Positions 1 to 8,527 of a DNA stretch of 14,295 bases are shown piece after piece. Below the pieces are notes generated by a model. The model saw nothing but the letters and a program-made list of their open reading frames with translations. It ran no database searches and was not told the origin of the DNA. Location of the stretch: the NCBI GenBank assembly GCA_900088475.1, contig FLMG01002251.1, positions 7,109 through 21,403 of the forward strand, in the 5' to 3' direction. Origin of the DNA: Hyphochytrium catenoides (Eukaryota > Sar > Hyphochytriomycetes > Hyphochytriales > Hyphochytriaceae). How positions within the stretch are numbered: the first letter of the stretch is position 1; the number at the start of each line of letters is the position of its first letter. The position numbers and the translations under genes were made by a program.

Positions 1-7
1 CTCTGTC

Positions 8-10
<3 letters not shown>

Positions 11-39
<29 letters not shown>
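11..39. repeat. CT dinucleotide microsatellite
   Basis: About 14 uninterrupted CT units at the extreme left of the window. This is a simple repeat with no coding signal; it may continue a longer tract beyond the edge. Confidence 0.95.
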
Positions 40-41
<2 letters not shown>

Positions 42-391
42 CTCCATTGCTGCCATGACTGCTCGACATTGAGACGCGTGCTGAGTCCAGCGCTTGCCCT
101 CCTTCGTCCTCCTCGGTCTTATAGCCTCATCGATCTTCATACGGCAGAGCTCTGGACTCTGGAGCAAGGATAGTACACTGGCAGGACAGGGGTAGGAGGA
201 AGAGGAAGGAGGAACGAAGGCCTCGAGCAGCAGAGGCTGGGAGCAAGGGACAACGGGGCTCGGAACCTCGAGGGACACGGTGATCCCGGTCTTTGGTCTA
301 TTCTACGAGGTTCTCTTTGTATCGCTATCTCCTTTCAAGTACTCTAGCGCTACTAAGCTCACTCTTGCTTGCGCATTCAGTGCGCCTACAG

Positions 392-392
<1 letters not shown>

Positions 393-438
<46 letters not shown>

Positions 439-450
439 CTCTCTCTCTCT
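393..450. repeat. CT microsatellite in the upstream region
   Basis: About 21 perfect CT units (393-435), a short ATC interruption, then six more units. It ends about 140 bases before the ATG of the zinc-finger gene. Pyrimidine tracts can lie in promoters, but no function is shown here. Confidence 0.95.
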
Positions 451-535
451 TGTCTCCTACCACTCTGAAGAGATCTCTCTTCTCCGCGCTCCCACTCTTC
501 TAGTAGAGGGACGCAAGTAGGGCAAGCTTCTTTGC

Positions 536-545
536 TATATAGAAA
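536..545 (+). promoter_or_regulatory. TATA-like box (TATATAGAAA)
   Basis: TATATAGAAA lies 48-57 bases upstream of the ATG at 593. With the usual spacing of about 30 bases, transcription would start near 566-570, giving a 5' untranslated region of only about 25 bases. It was recognised by motif and position only; many protist promoters lack TATA boxes. Confidence 0.4.
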
Positions 546-592
546 AAGACTGAGAGCCTCGGATGTAGGCGGCGATATCTAATGCGACTGTG

Positions 593-2602
593 ATGGTAAG
601 GCGAAGAATGGAGGAACGAGAGACAGTGGAAGGAGAAGGCGGCGACCAGCTGACTCCAACTGCCAAAGAGCAGGGCAAACAACATCCCGAACCGGCTGCT
701 GATAGTGGTAGGAGAAAGAGAATCAAGGAGGACAGGGAGCAGGACGATGAAGAACTGAGGACAATAGCCAAGACGAACAGAACCTCCACGCAGAACACTA
801 GGAAGAGAAGGCACTTTCCAGATATAGAGGCAAAGCCGTGGAAAGCTCTGGAATGCAGTCTCCCGGACTGCAACAATTGCCCTGCAGGTCCTTCTGAGCC
901 TCTCCTCTGTAGGAAGCATGGTGGCAAGCGCTTAAGAATCCGACGTTGCACCTTTCCCGGCTGCCAGAAGAAGGACACGCTAAAAGGACTATGTGTCGGT
1001 CACGGCGCGAAGCCACCGCGCTGCAAGTTCCCTGGCTGTAAGCGAGGGCAGGTCGGTAATAAACTCTGTGTTAATCACGGGGCCGAGACTCCCATCAAGC
1101 CGCTTTGTAGTGTGACCGGCTGTCCCACTCGTGCCCAAGCGCAGGGCCTATGCTGTCGACATGGGGCAGAAGTTCCCCGCTGTCGTGTAGAACAGTGTTC
1201 GAAGGCCGCGCAAGCAGGTGGCGTATGCTATAGTCACAGGATGTTCAAGCCCCCCAAGTGCCCTGTAGAAGACTGCCCCCGATTCGTAGTGAAGGATGGC
1301 CTGTGTCGGCCCCATGGGTCGCTGACCTCGAACAGAACGAAGCGCGCGACGAGAAAGATTCGGCCCGTCTCTTCCCAACCACCACCTCTTTCTTCTGCTA
1401 GCAGTACTCTTACCACGCCTTCTACTTCGGCTCTCTCTCGTCGGAGTCAATCGTCGCCTTCGGCTACGACTGGTCCTACAACCCATCCCTCGTCTTCTCC
1501 ATCTTACGCCCAATCGGGCCTCTCTTCTTCTCAACATACTTCCCTTCCCTCTCCGCCCACCGCCTCTTCTGCCTGCCCTCCTCCACTAGAGGTGGTTCCC
1601 ATTTCTTCAATGGTGCCAACCAACGTGGCGTCGCGTAGTTCCAGTGGGAGGATGAGGAAGAAGGAGGTTAAGAACCGCCGCGACGGTATTGCAACCGACG
1701 GCAAATCTTCTGTTAGGCCCAGAGCAGAATCTGATAGTTTGGAGCAGAAGGTGCAGACAGATGCTCAAGCTCGCTCAAGCCTACGGCAAGAAGCTAAGGA
1801 GACAGTAGAAGCAAACGGAAGACGGTCAGAGGGCGATAACAGTAGAGACCCGGCTAGAAGTGTGACCCTAAGCCAACAGAGAGTAAACCAAGAAACTGAG
1901 AAGGAAGAAGGAGAAATTTCTGAGGAGAGACCCAGACCTGCAAGACCAAAGCGCCATTGGACCTCGAAGAGTCAGGCAAAAGGCAGTCGGCAAAGGCTCA
2001 TTCTGTCAGCTCAACGCCGTTCTGCACCTCTTTCTCCTCGTGTACCTCCCCAGCAGCCGCAGCGTCCTTCGTGTCAGCCTGTCCGAAGATCTGCGCCACT
2101 GGACAGTGATGATGAAGATTGGGTTTTCTTCTCTTCCAAGGTCAAAGATCCCAAGGTCAAAGAGGAATCTTTTGCCGGCGGCCTTCCTCCTCTGCCATCT
2201 TCACCTCCTCCTCCTTCCTATCATCATCCACCTCTTCCGTCATCTCCCAATTCTTCGTCTCCTCCTCCTCTTCCTAGCTGTCCTCCTCCACCTAGTCCAC
2301 CTCCTTCTCCTTCCCCTCCTCCTCCACCTCTTCCGTCTTCTCCTTCTCCCATTCCTTCTTCCCTTGTTCCGCTTCCTCCTTCTCCTCCTCCTCCGCTACC
2401 ATGTTCTCCTGCTCCACCTCCACCGTCTCCTGGTTTACCTGCCTCGCCCGCAGCAGCAGGAGAGAAACTAGTAAACAGCACAGAGTTCATGGGCAAGAGA
2501 TCCACAGACCAGCACAAGCCAGATGGAAAACCTAAGAAGCGAGCTATTTCTTCTATAGAGGCTGGCCTGTGGCCCGATATGTATCACTTAGTAGGGACTT
2601 AA
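593..2602 (+). CDS. WRKY19-like zinc-finger protein with Ser- and Pro-rich tail
   Basis: A 669-residue uninterrupted reading frame. The ATG at 593 is the first in frame after a stop at 566. Residues 1-80 are charged and basic, with possible nuclear-localisation patches (RRKRIKED, TRKRRH). Six zinc-finger units begin at C88, C119, C144, C172, C197 and C223, about 25 residues apart after the first. Each follows C-x4-C-x(9-13)-C-x2-H, usually then Gly. This is the pattern of the WRKY19-like zinc finger known in plant WRKY19 relatives and expanded in stramenopiles; no WRKYGQK domain is visible. A Ser/Thr/Pro-rich linker (about 250-345), a charged segment, an acidic DSDDEDW motif (504-510) and a polyproline region (about 530-618) follow, then KPKKRA (646-651) near the end. 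It is probably nuclear, binding DNA or protein; the target is unknown. ATGGTAAG at the start contains a splice-donor-like sequence, so an intron cannot be excluded. Confidence 0.85.
   Translation: MVRRRMEERETVEGEGGDQLTPTAKEQGKQHPEPAADSGRRKRIKEDREQDDEELRTIAKTNRTSTQNTRKRRHFPDIEAKPWKALECSLPDCNNCPAGPSEPLLCRKHGGKRLRIRRCTFPGCQKKDTLKGLCVGHGAKPPRCKFPGCKRGQVGNKLCVNHGAETPIKPLCSVTGCPTRAQAQGLCCRHGAEVPRCRVEQCSKAAQAGGVCYSHRMFKPPKCPVEDCPRFVVKDGLCRPHGSLTSNRTKRATRKIRPVSSQPPPLSSASSTLTTPSTSALSRRSQSSPSATTGPTTHPSSSPSYAQSGLSSSQHTSLPSPPTASSACPPPLEVVPISSMVPTNVASRSSSGRMRKKEVKNRRDGIATDGKSSVRPRAESDSLEQKVQTDAQARSSLRQEAKETVEANGRRSEGDNSRDPARSVTLSQQRVNQETEKEEGEISEERPRPARPKRHWTSKSQAKGSRQRLILSAQRRSAPLSPRVPPQQPQRPSCQPVRRSAPLDSDDEDWVFFSSKVKDPKVKEESFAGGLPPLPSSPPPPSYHHPPLPSSPNSSSPPPLPSCPPPPSPPPSPSPPPPPLPSSPSPIPSSLVPLPPSPPPPLPCSPAPPPPSPGLPASPAAAGEKLVNSTEFMGKRSTDQHKPDGKPKKRAISSIEAGLWPDMYHLVGT
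2178..2450 (+). repeat. Proline-codon-rich pyrimidine tract within the zinc-finger gene
   Basis: Runs of CCTCCT/TCTCCT encode an irregular Pro/Ser tract with blocks of up to six prolines. It is low complexity and prone to length change. The other strand reads as Gly/Glu repeats and is only a shadow. Confidence 0.85.
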
Positions 2603-2905
2603 CAGGCTGTAGAGGCCACCCAGCGGGTCCTCTTTTTAAGTCTTTCTTTCTCAACTATCGTGCTCTTCCAGAACGGTCTGATATTACTGCCATCCATATA
2701 CTTCTGCGTCCCCTGGCGCCTCTTCTTTCTGTCTCGAGCATGTGAAGCTTTTGTTAGTCCTGAGAGAGAGTCTTTCTTTATAATTTATATGCGGTCTTCA
2801 CCGTGTGCTCATACTCCTCAGGGCCTCAGGGTACCGGCGGTAGAAGCTCTATGTATCTATAAATATCTATCGCCCTCAAAGTCTGACACCGTCCTTGTCT
2901 CACTA

Positions 2906-2982
2906 TGTAACTAGCAAAAGCCATCATACCTCGATTGACCCATGGCTACACCTATTCATTACATCGCCTCTAGTAGAGTGAG
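2906..2982 (+). repeat. Imperfect direct repeat, copy 1
   Basis: It shares TTGACCCATGGC, CCTCTAGTA and a GTNACTA-like left edge with 3123-3193, in the same order and spacing with small indels. The offset is about 216 bases. It looks like an old duplication or two remnants of one element. Confidence 0.65.
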
Positions 2983-3122
2983 ACCTCACATGCAATGCTC
3001 TGTGTCTTGATGCCATCACAAATCAATATACCTGCCTCACTCTCTCCCAGTCCGCTGACACTCACCCTATTATAGAGGTAGATGGAGGGAGGGCTGATTC
3101 ATCCCTTCCTCTCTTGCAGCTT

Positions 3123-3193
3123 TGTTACTATCAGAAGAATCATATCTCGGTTGACCCATGGCCATACCTTCACTTAGCCTCTAGTAAGATGAG
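3123..3193 (+). repeat. Imperfect direct repeat, copy 2
   Basis: This is the partner of 2906-2982: same orientation, colinear blocks, with the core TTGACCCATGGC identical. The similarity fades on both sides, so the element ends are not defined. Confidence 0.65.
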
Positions 3194-3424
3194 TCTGAGT
3201 GAGTCCAACTTGCCCTGTCACATCTAGGTCCAGCAAATATCTGGCATGATTGTTGATAGCCAGATCGTTGACATAGCCTCATTCACTTAGTCATGCTCAA
3301 CCGGTTCGTTGCTTGCTGCGATCCTTACTCCTGTTCTGTTCTAATTGCTGGACTGTCCGTGACTTTATGGATTTGGCGCTGGCTTGGTCATCAAAAATTA
3401 GAACATTGCGCTCAGTGAACAGTG

Positions 3425-3686
3425 TTGGACAGTTGGAAACTGTCGCTGAGCTGTACAGGGATGGGAGGAAGGATGGACCGTAGATGGGATCACATATCCT
3501 CCTCTACGTGTCCTTGAGAAGGATAACTCCTGGAGATCCAACACTGTTGGAATCAAAAACCAAGTTGCTCTCCGGATGGTCGTTTTGAAAGCTGTCCAGG
3601 AGAGGGCGGCCGCTATGGAAAAGATCAACCAAGCCAGCGCTTGTCTGCGCCTCAAGACCTTCAACGTAGCCATAGGACAGCTTTAG
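3425..3686 (+). pseudogene. Decayed unknown reading frame, plus-strand copy (left arm of inverted pair)
   Basis: An open frame of about 78 residues without its own clear start runs from just after a stop at 3447 to the TAG at 3684-3686. It contains VDGITYPP near the middle, GIKNQVALRMVVLKAV, then a helical-looking QERAAAMEKINQASA segment. The reverse-strand reading of 3675-3853 gives VDGITYDPP and GIKDQIALWMVVSKAV at matching positions. Conservation at protein level between two diverged copies indicates that this was coding. The family is not recognised; it is probably part of a mobile element or a duplicated gene. The copy is truncated at the N-terminus. Confidence 0.6.
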
Positions 3687-3895
3687 AAACGACCATCCAA
3701 AGAGCTATTTGGTCTTTGATACCAGTCTTGTTCACCTCTCCACGACTTATTTATCTGAAGGACAGGTCGTAGGGAGGATCATATGTGATCCCATCTACAG
3801 TTCATCCATCTCCCATTCCCTGTACACGTCAGCAATAGATTCCAACTGTCCAATCTGATAGCAGTTCCAGAGGAGCTTCTTCTCTTTTTTGATGA
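3675..3895 (-). pseudogene. Decayed unknown reading frame, minus-strand copy (right arm of inverted pair)
   Basis: The reverse complement aligns with 3388-3597. TAGATGGGATCACATAT (17 bases) and GGATGGTCGTTT are identical, and most of the rest matches with small indels. Translated on the minus strand it keeps VDGITYDPP and GIKDQIALWMVVSKAV, but the frame is broken by stop codons between them and again upstream. It lacks the C-terminal helical segment present in the plus-strand copy. Similarity extends weakly outward through a TCATCAAAAA-like block at 3885-3895. Function is unknown. Confidence 0.6.
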
Positions 3896-3899
3896 TTCA

Positions 3900-5519
3900 C
3901 TCTCCTGAGGAACGAATGGAGGTAAAGGGATGTCCCCAGTTGCCCTTGATGAACCGCCCTGGGTCCCCGCCCTCAAGCAAGAGCTCTGACTTGGTCGGTC
4001 AAGCTCCGTAAAGGGACAAGATGAGGATGTAGGCCGACCTGAGAATGCAAGCTAATCGCGTCAACGAGAGCTCTGCTTCTTCGACTGCTTCTACTAACCC
4101 ACCCATGCCATTCCTTACTATCAAACCTTGGATGCTGAAGACGATCTGATCCTGACGGTCAAGCGTATGATGGTCGCTTAGCCTGTAGTTTATCGGCGCT
4201 GCAGAGAGTGAGGAGAAAGAGATGTGTGTGCTAGTGAGAAGTGGTTGGCAGTAGAAGGGAGATGATGAAGCTAAATGGGACAGTCACTCTCGGTATAACC
4301 CGATGTACTACAGGCTAAGGGACCATCAAGCTAAATGGGACAGGCAGCGGCGTGTCAGCCTAGTCATCAAGCAGAGCATCACTTGCACAGTGTTATCGTC
4401 AGCTCTATGCCACCTTGTAACGTCGCTGCCTGTTGCCGTCTTCATCAATGGTCATTGAATGTTCTAGTCGTCCTTTTCTTTCCAACGCGTTTCGGCTTTG
4501 ACTACTGAAGTGAGAAGTGAAGCCGGCAGGTGGAGTCTCCCTTCTGTTGTTCTTGGGTTAGAGAGGACGGATGGATCAATGCCACATGGCGTGCAAGTTC
4601 TTGGATATTTGAAGAGTGGCGCTAATGAGCAACCGGTCGTGCCCTGCCACTCTTTCAGTCTCTTGCTTCTTCTCTTAGTACTCGGTGTGTCCAATCTTCA
4701 TCAGCACGGAGCTTTTGCTCATTTAGAACTTTATAACCTTCTTCTGGTGGCTCAGGAACGTCGGCGCTTCGGCCCTTTATTTCTCTGCTAGCCGACAACT
4801 ATTCAGCCAACCTCTGGTGGTCCTGCTGAGTCTTGTTCTCTCTTTTGGCGCGGTGTTCGGCTGGAGCATGGAATTGCGCTCATATTTAATCTTAGTCTAC
4901 CTAAGAACTACCAGAGCGTGCAGCGATGTGGTCTATCATCGATTTGAAGCGTCTTTGATTGTTATCCTTGCTTCATTGATAAAGAAGTCGATCCGAAAGC
5001 CGGAGTCCCGTCGGAGTCTACTCCGGCAAGTGCCTTCATCTCCTTCTCCTTCTTTCCTCTACCGGATGGTGCAGGTAGACCTGGAATATGCTCGACCGGG
5101 CTCTGCTAGCTGCTCTGCTTTCAAACATAAGATATTGGGAGAGACGGTGTCCATTGATTGGGATTCTTAGCTATTTGAGATGTCTGACTAACCACTGACC
5201 AGGCTGCCGACCTTACCCAGCGTTTGCCCAGAATCCCATGCTACAGATCAGAGTTAGCAGATAGCACGGAAGGAGCCTAAGAACGGTAGTCTCAGACTTC
5301 ACATACAGAAAGAGTTCCTATGCCTTGACACTGTGAGAAAGAGAATGCAGTGTCAGTAGCAACTCGGGACAGTAATTGCTCCAGCAAGGGCCGTGGCGCC
5401 ATCTAAGTGGGAAGTGTGAACCAGATATTCGTAGTACTCTGAAGGGCCGGGAAGCCCATCATGTGCTTGGATGAGTAAGAAGTAGTAGAACGACCTTGAG
5501 TACCAGTCCAAGGCTACGG
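3900..5519. other. Long region without a recognisable gene
   Basis: No open frame here has a recognisable motif or supported start. Frames at about 4500-4790 and 4817-5170 lack ATG starts and show Leu/Ser bias typical of pyrimidine-rich DNA. Visible structures are the 22-base inverted repeat at 4168-4328 and the repeated 16-mer AAGCTAAATGGGACAG at 4268 and 4328. A very weak resemblance to the ERVEES-family C-terminus exists near 5064-5110 but is not enough to call a copy. Confidence 0.5.
4168..4328. repeat. 22-base inverted repeat with 117-base loop
   Basis: TGATGGTCGCTTAGCCTGTA (4168-4187, arm continues to 4189) is matched in reverse complement by 4307-4328 with one mismatch in 22. The loop is purine-rich. 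The 16-mer AAGCTAAATGGGACAG occurs in the loop (4268-4283) and again beginning at the arm's end (4328-4343). It could be the ends of a small foldback or MITE-like insertion; no target-site duplication was identified. Confidence 0.65.
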
Positions 5520-5811
5520 AACAGGAACTACTCCGAATCTTTTTCAGGCTCTGACTCTACATGCCTGGAATCTCCTTCGCGAATCACGAAGAAAATGCGC
5601 TACAAACTGAATCGTATTCCTGTTCAGCAGTTGGACCGCGCTCTAGCTTGCAGGGTTGAGCGCGATGATGGAGCTCTCTTCGCCACGCCCTCATCGTCTT
5701 CTCCTTCTCCGTCTCCTATCGTCTCGCCGAAGAGCAACTAAGAATTGTTCTTCCTTTTATGATATTAGTGCTGGGGGAGGAGAACGTGTTGAAGAGTCCA
5801 AGTCTCTGTAG
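5520..5811 (+). pseudogene. ERVEES-family remnant, copy A
   Basis: The order of motifs matches copies B, C and D. ISFANHEENALQ is readable in one frame, NRIPVQQLDRALACRVERDD in another, followed by a Ser/Pro tract (to a stop at 5741). The C-terminal NCSSFYDISAGGGERVEESK and TAG (5809-5811) are in a third. At least two frameshifts therefore break it. The region corresponding to the WESFGG motif of B and C is not visible upstream, so the copy is also 5'-truncated. The TAG is followed by CTCTCG and a pyrimidine tract, as in copies C and D. The product is unknown; the helical first half and acidic/glycine tail suggest a soluble protein. Confidence 0.65.
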
Positions 5812-5962
5812 CTCTCGCGTCCTCTTCAATTTCTGCTTCTTCTTCCTCTTCTTCTCCTTCCTCTTCTTCTTCCCCTTTTCTTCTCCTCCTTCTTCCTCTC
5901 CTTCTTCTCCTCCTCGTTCTTCTTCTTCCTCCTTTACTTCTTCTTCTTAGCTAGCTAGCTAA
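5812..5962 (+). repeat. Pyrimidine tract after copy A, ending in a TAGC repeat
   Basis: An almost pure C/T stretch (TTC, TCC and CTT units) runs from the stop of copy A to about 5947. It ends in three and a half TAGC tetranucleotides (5948-5962). An equivalent tract follows every full copy of the family, so it is probably an inherited 3' part of the unit rather than chance. Confidence 0.8.
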
Positions 5963-7199
5963 AAGAATCCTAAATCGAAGCAAGGCATCTTCTAGTACGT
6001 CCTTCTTCATACTCGAGTAGTAGCAGGACAGTCAACCGAAAAAGTCAACCGAAGGAACCATCATCCTTCAAAACTGATTCCAGTTGATTGCAGGCCAAAC
6101 AAAAAGCTGCGTGGAGACTGTTGAGTTAGTTCAATAACATGTACCACACAGCGGGACAAACAAAGTGATCTCCGTCATTGTTGCTCTTGTTGTCAAGACG
6201 CCCAAGCCTCGCAACTTATCATCATCGAGGGACGGTACTGCTCTCGTCCACTCTCTGCAGGTGCAGCCCATCTATTGCTCTATTGTACTCTATAAGGTGG
6301 ACACGAAACCTCCTCGTGGTGCTGACCAGAAGAAACAAATAACAGGATCTCGGCGACGACAAGAATTGCGGCCAGTTAGCCTTACAGCTCTTTCTCTCTC
6401 TAGCCTTCTTCACACATCTACGATGGAGCTTATCTTATCATCATGCATAGAACAGCTACGTCGCTGCGCATAATAAAGTGTCACACACATCATCATTATT
6501 CACAACTTAGGTTCCTTTTGTGTCTCTCTTCCTCCCCTTCTTCTACCTTCTTAGCCTTTATCTAGGAGGCTCTGCTAGGTCTCTCCCTCTCCATTATTTT
6601 GCAGTGATGAGAGAGAAGGGAACGATACTACTAGGGAAAGAGAGATCACCGATAGAGAAAATGAGTTGAAAAGTGTCATTAGGCACTCATTAACCCTTGT
6701 ATTAAGGGAAAAAAGAAGCCAAAGAAGATGATTGAGTTCTTCAAGAGGAAAGGAAAAAGAAAAATGAAAAGGGCGAGTCAACATAGAAAAGATAGAAGAG
6801 ACAGGAAGACAGAGAGATAGGCAGGAAAAAAGAGAAAGAGAAAAGTGATTGAGAAGCACGCACCGAACAAAAGCTCTCCAACGCTTATGAACATCGGTTG
6901 GGGAGACCATAGAAGTTGCACTTTATAATCGCTGTCATCCCATGGATCTCCCAAGAGATTTCCGCTGCTCGTCTCCTATTAAGAATTCCACTTCTTGGTT
7001 CTTCTTCTCTTTCTTGTCTCTTTGTCCGGTCTCCTCTTCCTTGTTTCTCCCTTGTCTCTCTTGCTTTTTTCTGTTCTCTTCTTCCCTACCTCTTATCTAT
7101 CTTGTCCATCCTCTTTTCTGTTCTCTCTAAATGTTCTTCTTTCTCCAGTCTCCTCTTGCTTCTTATGTCCTCTATGTTTTTTCTCTCTCTCTCTCTCGT
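5963..7199. other. Region without a recognisable gene; purine then pyrimidine tracts
   Basis: No supported gene. GTCAACCGAA occurs twice 13 bases apart (6031 and 6044). From about 6600 to 6880 the plus strand is strongly purine-rich, then from about 6975 to 7200 strongly pyrimidine-rich. Open frames across these parts are Leu/Ser/Phe-rich artefacts of composition. The pyrimidine part leads directly into the family remnant at 7200. Confidence 0.55.
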
Positions 7200-7300
7200 T
7201 TTATGTTCTACTGGTAATGTGTACAGGGAAACAGTTGAGTCCTCCAACACTTTGTATCTCTTGCCCTTTCTTCTTTTTTTTTCTCTTTCTTTTTAGTTTC
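7200..7300 (+). pseudogene. ERVEES-family C-terminal remnant, copy F
   Basis: Only the C-terminal end is recognisable. The reading ...RETVESSNTLYLL corresponds to ERAEESNTL-stop of copy D and ERVEESKSL-stop of copy A. CAACACTTTGTATCTCTTG (7245-7263) differs at two of 19 positions from the CAACACCTTGTAGCTCTTG of copy D. The family stop codon TAG is TAT here, so the frame reads on into the pyrimidine tract. TTTTATG upstream matches the sequence before the C-terminus in copy A. Confidence 0.55.
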
Positions 7301-7344
7301 CTTCTCTTCGATCAAGGCCCTGCTAAAAACGCTTACTACTACTC

Positions 7345-7570
7345 AGAATGACAAAAGGAAGAAGGAAGAGGGAAGAACAATAAGTAGAAGAAGAGGAAGA
7401 AGAAGAGACAAGTAAGAGCTACAAGGTGTTGCTCTCTTCAGCTCGTTCTCCTCCACCTCCAACAACCAGAATGAGAAACGGAAGAAGGAAGAGGGAAGGA
7501 GAAGAAGAGGAAGAGGAGACAAGAGCTACAAGGTGTTGCTCTCTTCAGCTCGTTCTTGGTCCACCTCCAC
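7345..7570. repeat. Tandem duplication of the copy D tail
   Basis: 7345-7467 and 7468-7570 are colinear copies. AGAATGA, GGAAGAAGGAAGAGGGA and a 36-base identical stretch (7414-7449 and 7521-7556, offset 107) recur in order, separated by purine tracts of different length. The 36-base identity is far higher than that between family members, so this duplication is younger than the family's spread. Confidence 0.85.
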
Positions 7571-7800
7571 CCTTGTTATCGGTAAAGGAAGAGTCGTAGT
7601 TGAACTCCTAGCAATAACTAGGCAGGAAGAAGAGGAGAAGGAAGAGGGAAAGACCTAGCGCCGAGAACAGCATTCATCATCACACTCTACCAGGCAGGCA
7701 CGCTAGAGTCGGAGTCCAACAGCTGAAGAAGAGTAATGCGCTTCTTTAGAATCTGTAGCGCGATCTCTTCATTGATGTCGAAAGAGACTCTTTTCTTCTT
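7345..7800 (-). pseudogene. ERVEES-family remnant on the minus strand, copy D
   Basis: Read on the minus strand, 7690-7795 gives RVSFDINEEIALQILKKR and then ITLLQLLD, aligning with AIHEEYALQILKRIPL and VEQLD of copy B. YDSSFT is encoded at 7581-7598, identical to YDSSFT of copy B. GGERAEESNTL with TAG at 7526-7528 requires a one-base frameshift just before it. Stop codons and the frameshift mark it as dead. The stop is followed by the family's pyrimidine tract (purines on the plus strand). The C-terminal end and tract are present twice through a tandem duplication. A part homologous to WESFGG was not found with confidence beyond 7800. Confidence 0.65.
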
Positions 7801-8527
7801 CTCCATAATCCGGCAGACAAAAGGACATAGAGTAACCGGGGTCACTGATGAATATTATAGCTTACGCCTATGCCGCCGGTTCAGCTTTCAGCCTTCTTTC
7901 CTCCCTTTCCTCTTCCAAGTCATCCACCACGTCGTCACCTATAAAGCTTTAAGAAAGGCCCAGTGCCTCATAATAGAAAGCGCAGTAAAAGCATCATAAA
8001 TTTATCAGACCTTCACATCTAAGGGAGTGCTTGGCCCCTGCTGCTTAGCCTTTGTCTTAAGATCTTCCTAATATAATGATAGTGTAGTTACTTCGTGGAC
8101 TACTGACATGCTTCTTTTTGCTTTCTCCGCTCTTGGCTGTGCTGGCGAAGAAAAACGCGGGGCTTCCTCCTTTCTTAAAAATTCTTCTTGCTAATTTAAG
8201 GCATTGGACTTTTGCTTCTATAACCTCCTCCTCACTGTTAACAACCGTTATAAGCTTAGTATCCAAGGAACAAGAAAGGAAAAACTCGTGGAGAGGTAAC
8301 CCCAGCTCTACAAGATCATCATATCCTCATCTATTTTCTTTATTGGTAGTTCAACAGAAAGAAAAACTAATGAAGGAGCGAGCGCTGCCTCGCTGATTCT
8401 ATGATTGAGTCTTCAATAGCATCAAAGTCTCAAACCTGTTCTCTCTGTCTCCAAATAAGAGTGCACTCCAAGCATAAATAACGGACATCATTATTCCCAT
8501 CCACGCGGCAGGGGCCTGAGCCCTTCC
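7801..8527. other. Region without a recognisable gene
   Basis: No supported gene. A short minus-strand frame (about 8057-8266) holds a charged EEEVIEAKVQCLKLARRIFK stretch, but it has no partner elsewhere in the window and no known motif. The part next to 8528 should include the 3' untranslated region of the secreted-protein gene on the minus strand; no AATAAA is obvious there. Confidence 0.5.

Larger units (their letters stand above)
40..592 (+). promoter_or_regulatory. Upstream region of the zinc-finger gene, no gene seen
   Basis: This stretch carries no convincing coding region. The short frames across it are produced by CT repeats. It contains a mixed-composition part (40-360), a second CT microsatellite (393-435, interrupted, then resumed to about 450) and a TATA-like box at 536-545. 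Given the intact gene that starts at 593, it most likely holds that gene's promoter and 5' untranslated region. Confidence 0.5.
2603..3387. other. Intergenic region with an imperfect direct repeat, no gene seen
   Basis: No coding region is supported. The only long open frame (about 2660-2914) lacks an ATG start and any recognisable motif. The first part should include the 3' untranslated region of the zinc-finger gene, but no AATAAA signal is evident. The notable structure is a diverged direct repeat at 2906-2982 and 3123-3193. Confidence 0.6.

Noticed and set aside
2660-2914. An 84-residue plus-strand frame after the zinc-finger gene
   Set aside because: It has a non-ATG start and no motif, and sits where the 3' untranslated region is expected.
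4860-5125. A possible sixth ERVEES copy, with GGTGCAGGT and GGGCTCTGCTAGCT resembling the C-terminal end of copy C
   Set aside because: Only about 50 bases align and gaps are needed. No YDSSF or QQLDR motif is readable upstream and no pyrimidine tract follows.
6575-7296. Leu/Ser/Phe-rich frames that look like membrane proteins
   Set aside because: Pyrimidine-rich DNA encodes hydrophobic runs in every frame. There is no signal peptide with plausible flanks, and only the end at 7200-7300 has homology support.
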